Source of the DNA: Clostridia bacterium
Lineage (GTDB): Bacteria; Bacillota; Clostridia; Christensenellales; CAG-138
Direction of reading: 5' to 3'
Length of the DNA: 64,000 nt
Assembly (NCBI GenBank): GCA_017524445.1
Contig: JAFXVP010000052.1
Location: 38,818-102,817, forward strand
The notes under the pieces are model-generated. The model worked only from the letters and a program-made list of their open reading frames with translations. It was not told where the DNA came from and ran no database searches. A program made the translations under genes and the position numbers. Shown here piece by piece: positions 16,198 through 24,567 of this stretch; positions within the stretch are counted from its first letter, which is position 1, and each line of letters begins with the position of its first letter.

Positions 16198-16430
16198 CAG
16201 TCGTCCTGCTCTCCGATCCTTGTGATGAGCGCGAAGAGCGCCTTTGCGGAATTGAAGTTTTCGGGCACGATATCCTTTGCCGGGATCACGACGTCGAATT
16301 CCTCCTCGATCCGCGTGATCAGCATGACGATATCAAACGACGCGAGGACGCCGCCGTCGACCAGCCGCGTTTCGGTTTCAAAATCCGTTTCGGGATGCAG
16401 CTCCCGTAAAATGTCCAGAAGTTGTTCCAT
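16197..16430 (-). CDS. DltC-like carrier protein
   Basis: The product is 77 residues, the same length as typical DltC. The sequence has the carrier-protein layout with a Ser at 31 as the expected 4'-phosphopantetheine site (GGVLASFDIVMLI), then EEEFDVVIPAKDI and ENFNSAKALFALI. DltC and other carriers have Asp directly before this Ser. Here it is Ala. The frame stays open far upstream, but the ATG at 16428-16430 with GGAGGAACA before it gives the standard N terminus. The gene lies 8 bases after the ligase stop and overlaps the MBOAT start. Confidence 0.85.
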   Translation of the reverse strand: MEQLLDILRELHPETDFETETRLVDGGVLASFDIVMLITRIEEEFDVVIPAKDIVPENFNSAKALFALITRIGEQDD

Positions 16431-16438
16431 TGTTCCTC

Positions 16439-17932
16439 CTATTTGTATAACAGAAGCGTCGCCGCCTTGCGGTCGGTCTTGCCGTTTTCGGTGAGCGGAA
16501 GCGCGTCCGCCTTTGCCGTGCGCTTCGGCAGCAGGTATTCGGGGATCTTGCTGCGAAGCGCGTTGAGCAGCGCCGTCTTTTCGATCGCGCCGGTATAGAC
16601 GAGGCCGAGCACACTCTTTTCGCGGTCGAAGACCGCGCACGCCGCGTCGACGCCGTCGACCGCTTTTGCCGCGGCTTCCAGCTCGCCAAGCTCGATGCGG
16701 TGTCCCATGTGCTTGATCTGATCGTCCCGCCGCCCCAAAAACTCCAGTTCGCCGCGCCCGTTCCGCCGCCCGAGATCGCCGGTACGGTAGACCGTTTCGG
16801 GATAATCCGGATTCAGCGGATTTTGTACGAACGCGTTTTTCGTGCGCTCCGGATCGCGGTAGTAGCCGTGACAGACACATGTGCCGCGAATATAGATCTC
16901 GCCCTCGTCCGCGCGGCTGCCGTTCTCATCGATGAGAAAGATCTCCGTGTTGTCGAACGCGCGTCCGATCGGGACACGTTCGCCGAGGTCAAAGTCGCGG
17001 TCGACCTCATAGAAGCACGACATGCCGGTGCATTCGGTGGGTCCGTACAGATTCAGATACCGCGCTTTTACGTGTTCGCGCCAGATTTTAAGCTGCTTCG
17101 GCGGCATGACCTCGCTGCCGAACGCGACGGTTTTCAAATATTGCGGCACGACCGCGTCGAACGTGTGCAACGCGGAGATCAGCGTCAGAGCGGGAACGAC
17201 CCAGCAAAGCGCCGTGACGCGGTGCGCGTTCAGAAATTCCACGAGCGGCACCGGCGTCATAAAGAGCTTTTTCGGCACGAGCACGACGGACGAGCCGCAT
17301 TTCAGCGCCGATAAAATTTCTTTCAGGCATGCGTCCACGTACAGCGGCGCCTGCATGCCGAATACGTCGGTTTCGTCCGCGCGGAGCGTCTTTGTGATCT
17401 GCTCCGCGTAATCAAGCACCGCGCGGTGCACGCCGACCACGCCCTTCGGCGCGCCGGTAGAGCCGCTTGTAAACACCAGATACGCGGGGTCGGAATCGAG
17501 CGTCTTTTCCTTTGCCGCTTCGAGTGCGGCGGGATCGGCGGGCTCCGAAAGCAGCGCGTTTGCGTCGAGCGTTTCACCGGAAAAGCCGCAGGCGGCAAGC
17601 AGCGCCGTCGCGCTGTCGTCCGCGATCGCAAAGCGCGGCTTCACGCGGTCGAGGACCGAACGGATGCGGCTTTCGCCCATCTCCGCGTCGACCGGAACGT
17701 AAAAGCAGTTCGCCTTCCACACGCCGAAAAACGCCGCGATCATCGCGCCGCCGCGCGGCATAAAGACGAGGATCGGCTCGTGCGAAGCGCCGCGCCGCAA
17801 AAGCGCCGAACCAAACGAATCGGACCGCGCCGCGACGTCCGAAAACGTCAGCGTTTCGCGCTCGTCCGAAAACATCGGGCGGTCAGGCCGCAGCTTTACC
17901 TGCCGCGCAAGATCGTCGAGAACCGTTTTCAT
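16439..17932 (-). CDS. Amino-acid adenylating ligase, DltA-like
   Basis: The product is 497 residues, close to DltA. All core motifs of an ANL adenylation domain are present: YLVFTSGSTGAPKG at 151-164 (A3), YLNLYGPTECT (A5), VYRTGDLG (A7), GRRDDQIKHMGHRIELGE (A8) and LTENGKTDRKA near the C terminus with the catalytic Lys (A10). It would activate an amino acid with ATP and load it on the carrier protein encoded next. D-alanine is the likely substrate, given the D-amino-acid transaminase two genes upstream and the DltA-like length, but the specificity pocket was not modelled. The ATG is one base after the transglutaminase stop (TGATATG). Confidence 0.85.
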   Translation of the reverse strand: MKTVLDDLARQVKLRPDRPMFSDERETLTFSDVAARSDSFGSALLRRGASHEPILVFMPRGGAMIAAFFGVWKANCFYVPVDAEMGESRIRSVLDRVKPRFAIADDSATALLAACGFSGETLDANALLSEPADPAALEAAKEKTLDSDPAYLVFTSGSTGAPKGVVGVHRAVLDYAEQITKTLRADETDVFGMQAPLYVDACLKEILSALKCGSSVVLVPKKLFMTPVPLVEFLNAHRVTALCWVVPALTLISALHTFDAVVPQYLKTVAFGSEVMPPKQLKIWREHVKARYLNLYGPTECTGMSCFYEVDRDFDLGERVPIGRAFDNTEIFLIDENGSRADEGEIYIRGTCVCHGYYRDPERTKNAFVQNPLNPDYPETVYRTGDLGRRNGRGELEFLGRRDDQIKHMGHRIELGELEAAAKAVDGVDAACAVFDREKSVLGLVYTGAIEKTALLNALRSKIPEYLLPKRTAKADALPLTENGKTDRKAATLLLYK

Positions 17933-17933
17933 A

Positions 17934-20009
17934 TCAGTTGCCTCCCCGATAACGCTCGGTCGCGACCGGCGGATACAGCGATTTGTCGTAGCGCCAGTAG
18001 GACCGGCTGTGGAGCCGCGTCTGTTCATCCGTCCACATGAAGCAGCGATACACGCCCGTCCACGCGTTGCACGCATCGAAGTGGTACCAACCCGTACCGA
18101 CATTGACGAGAAGCCAGTAGTGATGCGTGTTCGGTCCGCTGCGCTGCACGCTGACGATCTCGGCGTCCGTCTGCTCGAGCAGCAGCCGCGCCGCCGCATA
18201 GGACGTAAAGCAGTCGCCTCTGCCTACGGTAAGTCCGCGCACCGCCTCGCCGCGCCAGTCCTGCTTGTTCGAGTTGGCGGAATAGCGCACGTTGTTGAAC
18301 ACGTAGTCGTAGATCGCTTCGACCTGTTCGCCGAGCGTCATGTCCTTGCGCAGGATCTTGGAAAGGATCTCGTCCGCGACCTCCTGCGCGCGGTCCTCAT
18401 TGACCTTTGACCGCACGATTTGCATATACGCGGTTTGGGACTTCGTATTGCCGCAGCGATCCGTCGCGGAATAGGTCACGGAATATTTGCCGATCTGCGA
18501 CATATCCACGCCCGACGCGTCGACCGATACCTCCACGTCGCCGTCGCGGTCGTCCCACGCATAGACCTCCGCAAGGTACGAGACCGGCTCGCCGAGATAG
18601 CCGCAGCGGTCGCGCACGCCGTACAGCTCCGGCGGTTCCGTGTCCGGGATCAGCGTCAGCGTAAAGGTCTGTTCGCCGCGGTTGCCGCTCGTGTCGGTCG
18701 CGACTACGGTGACCTCCTGCTCGCCCTTCGTCCAGTCCGGCTCCGTGAGCCAGCCGAGCGTCGTTTCCGTCACATCCTCCGCTGCAGATAGCTCCTCCGC
18801 GGCGATCGGGGTATCCAGATACCATTGCGACCGCCGAACGGTGATCGTGGGCGGCGTGGTGTCTCGCACGTCGATCACCGCGATGTTGCGCTCTCCGTCG
18901 ATCGTGAGCGCAAGGACGTGCTGTCCGAGCTCGTCCGGGAAAAACTGCATGTCGAACGACGCTTCGGTATAGGTCCCCTCCTCCAAAAGCTCGGACGGGG
19001 AAAGTCCCATGTGCCGCGCCTCGATCACGACCGGCGTGACGTTCGAGAACAGCAGCGTCGACCACACCGTCGTGACGTTTCCGCCGCCGTCGGTGAGCGT
19101 CACCGGGATCGTCTGCGGCTCCAGACTGTTCGGATCCGGCTCCGCCGAAAGCGCGACGGACACCGCGGTCTCGTCGGATACGTCGGTCACGAGCATGCCT
19201 GCCCGGATCGTTTCGCCCGGCCGCGCGATATACGTCACGCCTTTACCCGCGGGCGGGACCGTGTCCCGCACGATGAGGCGGGTTTCGGACGTGATCCCGT
19301 TCGCCGTGACCGAAAGCGTGTATTCGCCCGGCTCGCGCAGCATCCGATCCGTGATCGGCGTGATCGAAACGTCGTCGTACGGCGCGATCAGGATCTCTTC
19401 CGAACTCGGCGCGGGATCGCCCGCCTCGACCGTGATCTCGTCGACCGCGATCCGCACATGCACCGTGACAGGCACGCGCGCCGCGTTGCCGCTTTCGTCC
19501 TCCAAAAGGATCACCGCGTCACAGTCGCCGACGGTCATAAAATCCGGTTCGGTTTCATACGTGATCTTCACGCGGCTCTTGTCTCGCAGATTCTTGATCA
19601 GCTTGTCCGGCGAGAGCGCCGTTCCCGCGGGGACGGTCAGCTCCGGTCCGTCGGCGGTCGGCGGCTGCGTATCGCGCACGCAAAGCACCACCGGCACGGT
19701 GCGTCCGTGATACCGCACACGAAGCGGATAGTCGCCCGTCTGCCGGTAAACCTCTTCCGGCTCGGTTTCGTATGCCGCTTCATCCGGTTCCCTGCGCAAG
19801 AATGCGCTTGCCTCGGGCGTGGCTGTGCCGAGCTCGATCGTCACGGTCCTTTTCACGCCGCCGTACGTCATGCACAGCAGCACGAACGCGGCGACGATCG
19901 CGATGGCAAGGACCGGCAGAATGAGCGTGACGGCGAATCTCAGCTTCGGATGCGTCTGCTTCGTCCGCACCGCCTGCTTCTTCTGCTTTTTCTTCTTGCT
20001 CTGCTTCAT
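17934..20009 (-). CDS. Membrane-anchored transglutaminase-like protein with Ig-like repeats
   Basis: The product is 691 residues. It starts with a basic cytoplasmic tail (MKQSKKKKQKKQ), then one membrane helix (about 25-48), then several extracellular Ig-like (DUF5011/HYR-type) repeats marked by RDTQPP, RDTVPP, RDTTPP and PDTEPP, and finally a transglutaminase/protease core from about 560. The core triad is visible: Cys in GRGDCFTSYAA, His in NTHHYWLLVN and Asp in WYHFDACN. Such domains cut or crosslink peptides at the cell surface. Its start overlaps the transaminase stop by four bases (ATGA). Its position at the head of a dlt-like operon is unusual and suggests work on the same wall polymer or on a surface protein. 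Confidence 0.85.
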   Translation of the reverse strand: MKQSKKKKQKKQAVRTKQTHPKLRFAVTLILPVLAIAIVAAFVLLCMTYGGVKRTVTIELGTATPEASAFLRREPDEAAYETEPEEVYRQTGDYPLRVRYHGRTVPVVLCVRDTQPPTADGPELTVPAGTALSPDKLIKNLRDKSRVKITYETEPDFMTVGDCDAVILLEDESGNAARVPVTVHVRIAVDEITVEAGDPAPSSEEILIAPYDDVSITPITDRMLREPGEYTLSVTANGITSETRLIVRDTVPPAGKGVTYIARPGETIRAGMLVTDVSDETAVSVALSAEPDPNSLEPQTIPVTLTDGGGNVTTVWSTLLFSNVTPVVIEARHMGLSPSELLEEGTYTEASFDMQFFPDELGQHVLALTIDGERNIAVIDVRDTTPPTITVRRSQWYLDTPIAAEELSAAEDVTETTLGWLTEPDWTKGEQEVTVVATDTSGNRGEQTFTLTLIPDTEPPELYGVRDRCGYLGEPVSYLAEVYAWDDRDGDVEVSVDASGVDMSQIGKYSVTYSATDRCGNTKSQTAYMQIVRSKVNEDRAQEVADEILSKILRKDMTLGEQVEAIYDYVFNNVRYSANSNKQDWRGEAVRGLTVGRGDCFTSYAAARLLLEQTDAEIVSVQRSGPNTHHYWLLVNVGTGWYHFDACNAWTGVYRCFMWTDEQTRLHSRSYWRYDKSLYPPVATERYRGGN

Positions 20010-20848
20010 GCCCGTGTCTCCCTCATAAAGCTCCGCTCATACGATCGCAGCAGCGTTTCGTAAAGCGCCTCGGCCTTTCCGCCGACCGCCGCGCCGTCGA
20101 CCGTTTCCGCACGGCGCACGCCGAGCGTGCTGGACGTGACGAGCACCTCGTCCGCCTTTGTCATCTCGTCCTTTGTAAACGCGCGCAGCAGCACCGGAAC
20201 GCCGTTTTCCTTCGCGGCCTCCAGAAGCGCCGCTCGCGTGACGCCCGCCAGAATGCGGTTGTCCGTCGGATGCGTGATGAGCGTGCCTTTCTTCAAAATA
20301 TGAATGTTCGTATGCGAGCCCTCGGTGACGCATCCGTCGCGCACGAAGACCGCCTCGTCCGCGCCTGCTTCCTTTGCCCGCTGGTTTGCGAGGATGTTCG
20401 GGATCAGGTTCAGCGTCTTGACGTCGCACATCGCGTAGCGGATATCGTCCGCCGTGATGAGCTTCAGCGTCCGCTCGCGCGGAAGAAGCGTTTTCGGCCG
20501 GACCGTGACAAGCAGGTTCGGCGCCGCATCCTTCGGGAACGCGTGCGTCCGCGGCGCCGTTGCGCGCGACGCCTGCCAGTAAAGCACCGCGCACGGTTCG
20601 TTCGCAATGCGGATGCAGCGATCCAATACGCCCGTGAGAAAATCCCTGTCGGAAAAGAACGGGATCGAGAGCGCGGCAAGCGACCGGCAGAACCGATCGA
20701 TATGCGCCTCAAGCCGGAACGCCTTCGTCCCGATCACAAGGCACGCCTCGTAGCAGCCGTCGCCGAAATACACGGCGCGGTCGTTCATCGGCACCGTCAT
20801 CGTATCCGGATCGCCGAACGTTCCGTTGTAATACCCGATCGCTGGCAC
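20006..20848 (-). CDS. dat: D-amino-acid transaminase (class IV aminotransferase)
   Basis: The product is 280 residues from a GTG at 20846-20848, with GGGAGG 7 bases upstream. The frame is open further back without a better start. Fold-type IV PLP features are present: MNDRAVYFGDGCYEA (21-35), the Schiff-base Lys at 144 in DVKTLNLIPN, Glu176 in GCVTEGSHTN, and ILAGVTR. Tyr33, Arg100 and His102 (APRTHAFP) match the Tyr, Arg and His that form the carboxylate trap of Bacillus D-amino-acid transaminase, which supports D rather than branched-chain L specificity. The enzyme makes D-alanine or D-glutamate from a 2-oxoacid. It is the first gene of the dlt-like operon, behind its own promoter. Confidence 0.85.
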   Translation of the reverse strand: MPAIGYYNGTFGDPDTMTVPMNDRAVYFGDGCYEACLVIGTKAFRLEAHIDRFCRSLAALSIPFFSDRDFLTGVLDRCIRIANEPCAVLYWQASRATAPRTHAFPKDAAPNLLVTVRPKTLLPRERTLKLITADDIRYAMCDVKTLNLIPNILANQRAKEAGADEAVFVRDGCVTEGSHTNIHILKKGTLITHPTDNRILAGVTRAALLEAAKENGVPVLLRAFTKDEMTKADEVLVTSSTLGVRRAETVDGAAVGGKAEALYETLLRSYERSFMRETRA

Positions 20849-20882
20849 GCCTTTGCCTCCCTGTCCTATAATCGTACAGTAT

Positions 20883-20911
20883 ATCATACCTCTTTTTTTC
20901 GCGGCGTTCAA
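20883..20911 (-). promoter_or_regulatory. Promoter of the dlt-like operon
   Basis: On the minus strand TTGAAC (20906-20911) and TATGAT (20883-20888) are 17 bases apart, 35 bases before the GTG start. It is divergent from the ktrB promoter about 50 bases away. Confidence 0.75.
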
Positions 20912-20960
20912 GCCCGAAGCGACAATTTTCGCATCTTTCCCGCGCGTCGGCGCTTCCCGC

Positions 20961-20989
20961 TTGCAAAACCGCATCACGGTTGCTATAAT
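20961..20989 (+). promoter_or_regulatory. Promoter of ktrB-ktrA
   Basis: TTGCAA at 20961-20966 and TATAAT at 20984-20989 with a 17-base spacer, about 47 bases before the ATG. No c-di-AMP riboswitch can fit in so short a leader. Confidence 0.85.
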
Positions 20990-21035
20990 ATATTTATTAT
21001 ATTGTCCGGCATCACCGGGCGGAAAGGGCGTTGCG

Positions 21036-22400
21036 ATGAAGAAGAGAGTTCTGTCCTCCGCGCAGATCATCCCGATCGGGTTTCTGCTTCTGATCGCGGT
21101 CGGAACGGGGCTTCTGTCGCTTCCGTTCGCGACGGCGGACGGAACGCGCGCGCCACTGCTTACCGCGCTGTTCACCTCCACGACCTCGGTCTGCGTGACC
21201 GGTCTTGTCGTCGTCGACACGTTCTCCTACTGGTCGGTGTTCGGCAAGATCGTGATCCTCGCGCTCATTCAGGTCGGCGGGCTCGGCATCGTCGCCGTCT
21301 CCTCCATGCTCTTCATGCTGCTGAAGCGGTCCTTCTCGATCCGCGACCGCGCGATGCTGCGCGACTCGTTCGATCTCGATTCACTGCACGGCGTGCTGCC
21401 GTTTTTGCGCAAGGTGATCCTCGGCGTGCTCGCGGTCGAAGCGCTCGGCATGATCCTGTTCGCGTTTGCGTTTATTCCGCGGTACGGCTTTTTCCGTGGG
21501 CTGTGGTATTCCCTGTTCCATTCGATCTCGGCGTTCTGCAACGCCGGTCTCGACCTGATCGGACCGGACAGTTTTCAGCCGTTTCATGACAGTGCTTACA
21601 TTCTGATCGTGACGATGTTCCTGATCGTGTTCGGCGGGCTCGGTTATATCGTCTGGTTCGACGTATCCACGACCGCGAAGGAATCGGTCAGACGCCGCTT
21701 CGGCGTGCGCTGGTTTTTCCGTCGTCTCGGCGAGCATACGAAGCTCGTGCTGCTTACAAGCGCGATCCTGATCGTGTCCGGCGCGGTCGTCACACTGCTG
21801 CTGGAAATGCACAATCCCGCGACGCTCGGCGGTTTACCGTGGGGACAGAAGATTTTGAACGCGACCTTCCAGTCGGTGACGTACCGCACGGCGGGGTTTG
21901 CTTCGATCCCGCAGGGCGCGCTGTCCGACGGGTCGGTGCTGCTCGGCTGCGTCTGGATGTTCATCGGCGGTTCTCCGATGGGCACGGCGGGCGGCATCAA
22001 GACCGTCACGCTCGCAGTTCTGCTTCTGAGCGCGCTGTCGTACGTAAGAGGACGCGCGGATACCGTTGTGTTCCGCCGCAGCATCCCGTACGATCTGGTC
22101 AAAAAAGCTGCGGCGATCCTGTTCTTCAGCTTGTTCCTGTCCCTGCTCTCCTCCGTTCTGCTGGTCGCCGTCGACGGCGTGCCGCTTTCGGACGCGGTCT
22201 ATGAGGTGTTCAGCGCGACGGGCACGGTGGGACTTTCCCGCGGGCTGACCCCGCAGCTTTCCGTCTTCGGACGGATCCTGATCATTCTCTGCATGTACCT
22301 CGGAAGGATCGGCCCGATCTCGCTCGCGCTGTTCTTCCATACGGACCTGTCCGGCGGCAAAAACATCCGCTACGCGCAGGGACGCTACTACGTCGGATAA
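21036..22400 (+). CDS. ktrB: Potassium uptake channel subunit, KtrB/TrkH family
   Basis: The product is 454 residues with about ten hydrophobic segments in four M1-P-M2 units. Filter-like loops are visible: STTSVCVTGL, SISAFCNAGLD, VTYRTAGFAS and SATGTVGLSR, each with the expected Gly in the K+ filter. I chose the ATG at 21036-21038 (MKKRVLSSAQIIPIGF), with GGAAAGG upstream. The frame is open to 20853 but the promoter lies inside that extension. The subunit passes K+ (often with Na+) across the membrane, gated by the RCK protein encoded 13 bases downstream. Confidence 0.9.
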   Translation: MKKRVLSSAQIIPIGFLLLIAVGTGLLSLPFATADGTRAPLLTALFTSTTSVCVTGLVVVDTFSYWSVFGKIVILALIQVGGLGIVAVSSMLFMLLKRSFSIRDRAMLRDSFDLDSLHGVLPFLRKVILGVLAVEALGMILFAFAFIPRYGFFRGLWYSLFHSISAFCNAGLDLIGPDSFQPFHDSAYILIVTMFLIVFGGLGYIVWFDVSTTAKESVRRRFGVRWFFRRLGEHTKLVLLTSAILIVSGAVVTLLLEMHNPATLGGLPWGQKILNATFQSVTYRTAGFASIPQGALSDGSVLLGCVWMFIGGSPMGTAGGIKTVTLAVLLLSALSYVRGRADTVVFRRSIPYDLVKKAAAILFFSLFLSLLSSVLLVAVDGVPLSDAVYEVFSATGTVGLSRGLTPQLSVFGRILIILCMYLGRIGPISLALFFHTDLSGGKNIRYAQGRYYVG

Positions 22401-22413
22401 ATAGGAGGCAATT

Positions 22414-23061
22414 ATGAAAAAATCGATCGCAGTATTGGGCATGGGACGGTTCGGACAGTTTCTGACCGCCGAGCTTTCGAAAAACGGCGCGGATGTGCTG
22501 ATCGCCGACGGCGACGAGGAAGTCATCCGCAGGTTTGCGAACGGCGTGAGCTGCGCCATCAAAGCGGATCTCAACGATCCCGAGGTCATCCGCGGGCTCG
22601 GACTCGGCGGCGTGGACACGGCCGTCGTCTCGATGGGCAGCAGTCTGGACGCAAGCATCATGTGCGTCATGGTGGCAAAGGAGCTCGGTGTGCCGTACGT
22701 GATCGCGAAAGCCGCCTCGCTCCGCATGGGTGAGATTTTGCGGCGTGTCGGCGCGGACGAGATCATCTATCCCGAGAAGGAAAGCGCCGAGATGACCGCA
22801 AGGCGGCTCCTGTCCTCCGACTTTCTCGAATTCTTCGATCTCGGCTCCGAGCTTTCCGTATTCAGCATGAAGCCGAAAAAGGAATGGGTCGGCAAGACCC
22901 TGCGCGAGCTGGATCTTCGCGGGCGTCTGAAGCTCAACGTGATCGCGATGCGCGAGGGCGGACACACGAGCGCGACGATGGATCCCGACCGCCCGCTCTC
23001 CGCCGACGCGGAGCTCTTTGCCGTGGCGAATCACGAAGCGCTGGACAAGCTTCTGCACTGA
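22414..23061 (+). CDS. ktrA: Potassium uptake regulatory subunit, KtrA (RCK)
   Basis: The product is 215 residues, standard for KtrA. The Rossmann nucleotide loop VLGMGRFGQFL is at 7-17 with acidic DGDEEV at the end of the second strand, and a C-terminal RCK_C domain runs from about 135 (VFSMKPKKEWVGKTLREL). It forms a ring on the cytoplasmic side of KtrB and gates it in response to ATP/ADP and usually c-di-AMP. ATAGGAGGCAATT precedes the ATG. Confidence 0.92.
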   Translation: MKKSIAVLGMGRFGQFLTAELSKNGADVLIADGDEEVIRRFANGVSCAIKADLNDPEVIRGLGLGGVDTAVVSMGSSLDASIMCVMVAKELGVPYVIAKAASLRMGEILRRVGADEIIYPEKESAEMTARRLLSSDFLEFFDLGSELSVFSMKPKKEWVGKTLRELDLRGRLKLNVIAMREGGHTSATMDPDRPLSADAELFAVANHEALDKLLH

Positions 23062-23085
23062 ACCGAAGAATAATCAATGCCAAAA

Positions 23086-23112
23086 ACGGACCGCAGATCG
23101 CGGTCCGTTTTG
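23086..23112. terminator. Terminator between convergent ktrA and trkH
   Basis: The stem ACGGACCGC / GCGGTCCGT has loop AGATC, with TTTT after it on the plus strand and a run of A before it, so it can serve both genes. Confidence 0.82.
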
Positions 23113-23121
23113 CGTTGTATG

Positions 23122-24567
23122 CTATTTGGATCTGTGCCGGTACGTCAGCGGGCTGAACAGCAGGATGATCGGGAACAGTTCGAGGCGCCCCGCGAGCATT
23201 TCAAGCGAAAGCAGGACCTTTGACGCGCCGTTGAAGAAGCCGTAGTTTTCGGTCGGCCCGACGAGCGCGAGACCCGGTCCGATATTGGAAAGACACGCGA
23301 GCGTCGCCGTGAAATTCGTCAGAAAGTCCTGTTGGCCGAGCGAAAGCAGGAACACGCCCGTCGCCAGACACACGATGTACAGCAGGAAAAACGTCAGCGT
23401 CGCGCGGATCAGTGCCGACTGGATCGGTTTGCCCTCCATACGGACGACCGTGACCGCGCGCGGGTGCAGCATTCGCCGCACCTCCTGCCGCGCCGATTTG
23501 AACAGGATCACGACACGGCTGATCTTTAAGCCGCCGCCGGTCGACCCGGCGCATGCGCCAAAGACCATCAGAAGCAGCAGTGTCATCTTGGAAAACCCCG
23601 GCCACGCGTCGAAATTGACCGTCGCGTAACCGGTCGTGGTGATGATCGACGAGACCTGGAAATAGGCGTCCCGAAGCGTCAGCCCGAAGCCGTGCGCGGC
23701 GGAAAACGTATTGATGGTGATCAGTATGACAGCGGTCGCCACGATCCCGCCGTAGACCCTGAGTTCCTCGGAACGGACGGCGGCCCTCCATTTCCCGATC
23801 AGGATCAGATGGTATAAGCTGAAGTTGACGCCGAACAGCAGCATGAACGTGGACAGCACGACGTGGATATAGGTGCTGTCATACGCCTTGATCCCCGCGT
23901 TTTTCACCGAGAAACCGCCGGTGCCCGCCGCGCCGAACGCGTGACAGACCGACTCGAAGAGCGGCATGCCGCCCGCGCAGAGCAGAATGATGAGGATCAC
24001 CGTGAGGACGGTATAGACAGCGTAGAGGATCTTGGCGGTATCGCGCATGCGCGGCACGAGCTTGCCCTTGACGGGGCCCGGCACCTCCGCGCGCATCAGA
24101 TGCATGGAGCGCTCCTCGCTCATCGGCATGACCGCCAGCACGAACACGAGCACGCCCATGCCGCCGACCCAGTGGGAAAAGCTTCTCCAGAACAGGATGC
24201 AGTGCGGGAGCTGTTCGACCGTTTCGAGGATCGATGCGCCGGTCGTGGTGAAGCCGGAGACGATCTCGAACAGGCAGTCCCAGAACGTCTCGAATCCGCC
24301 GCAAAGCCAGAACGGCACCGCACCGAATAAGGACATCAGCACCCACGCCGCCGCGACGGTCAGAAAGCCCTCGCGCGCGTAGATCGTCGTGTCCTTCGGC
24401 TTTTTGATCCCGAACAGACCCAAGAGTCCCAGCGCGCCCATCGCGGGCAGAAAGCACCAGGTGATCGCCTCGCGATAGATGAGCCCGACCAGCACGGACG
24501 GGAGCATGAGCGCCGCCTCGAGGAGCAGGATCCGCCCCAGCAGGAATACGACCATGCGGCGGTTCAT
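23122..24567 (-). CDS. trkH: Potassium uptake channel subunit, TrkH family
   Basis: The product is 481 residues, longer than KtrB and typical of TrkH. The four filter loops are visible: SGFTTTGASI, FGAAGTGGFSV, ITTTGYATVNF and CLSNIGPGLA, and so is the LMVFGACAGSTGGGLKISR loop between. The ATG at 24565-24567 overlaps the trkA stop by four bases. It is the membrane channel of a second K+ uptake system, convergent to ktrBA. It ends at the shared terminator. Confidence 0.9.
   Translation of the reverse strand: MNRRMVVFLLGRILLLEAALMLPSVLVGLIYREAITWCFLPAMGALGLLGLFGIKKPKDTTIYAREGFLTVAAAWVLMSLFGAVPFWLCGGFETFWDCLFEIVSGFTTTGASILETVEQLPHCILFWRSFSHWVGGMGVLVFVLAVMPMSEERSMHLMRAEVPGPVKGKLVPRMRDTAKILYAVYTVLTVILIILLCAGGMPLFESVCHAFGAAGTGGFSVKNAGIKAYDSTYIHVVLSTFMLLFGVNFSLYHLILIGKWRAAVRSEELRVYGGIVATAVILITINTFSAAHGFGLTLRDAYFQVSSIITTTGYATVNFDAWPGFSKMTLLLLMVFGACAGSTGGGLKISRVVILFKSARQEVRRMLHPRAVTVVRMEGKPIQSALIRATLTFFLLYIVCLATGVFLLSLGQQDFLTNFTATLACLSNIGPGLALVGPTENYGFFNGASKVLLSLEMLAGRLELFPIILLFSPLTYRHRSK

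Noticed and set aside
16197..16880. 227-residue version of the carrier protein
   Set aside because: The extra 150 residues are Arg-rich out-of-frame translation of the ligase gene. The short 77-residue form has the ribosome binding site and the family length.
20853..21035. N-terminal extension of KtrB
   Set aside because: It contains the TTGCAA/TATAAT promoter and lies divergent to the transaminase promoter. The ATG at 21036 gives the normal KtrB N terminus.
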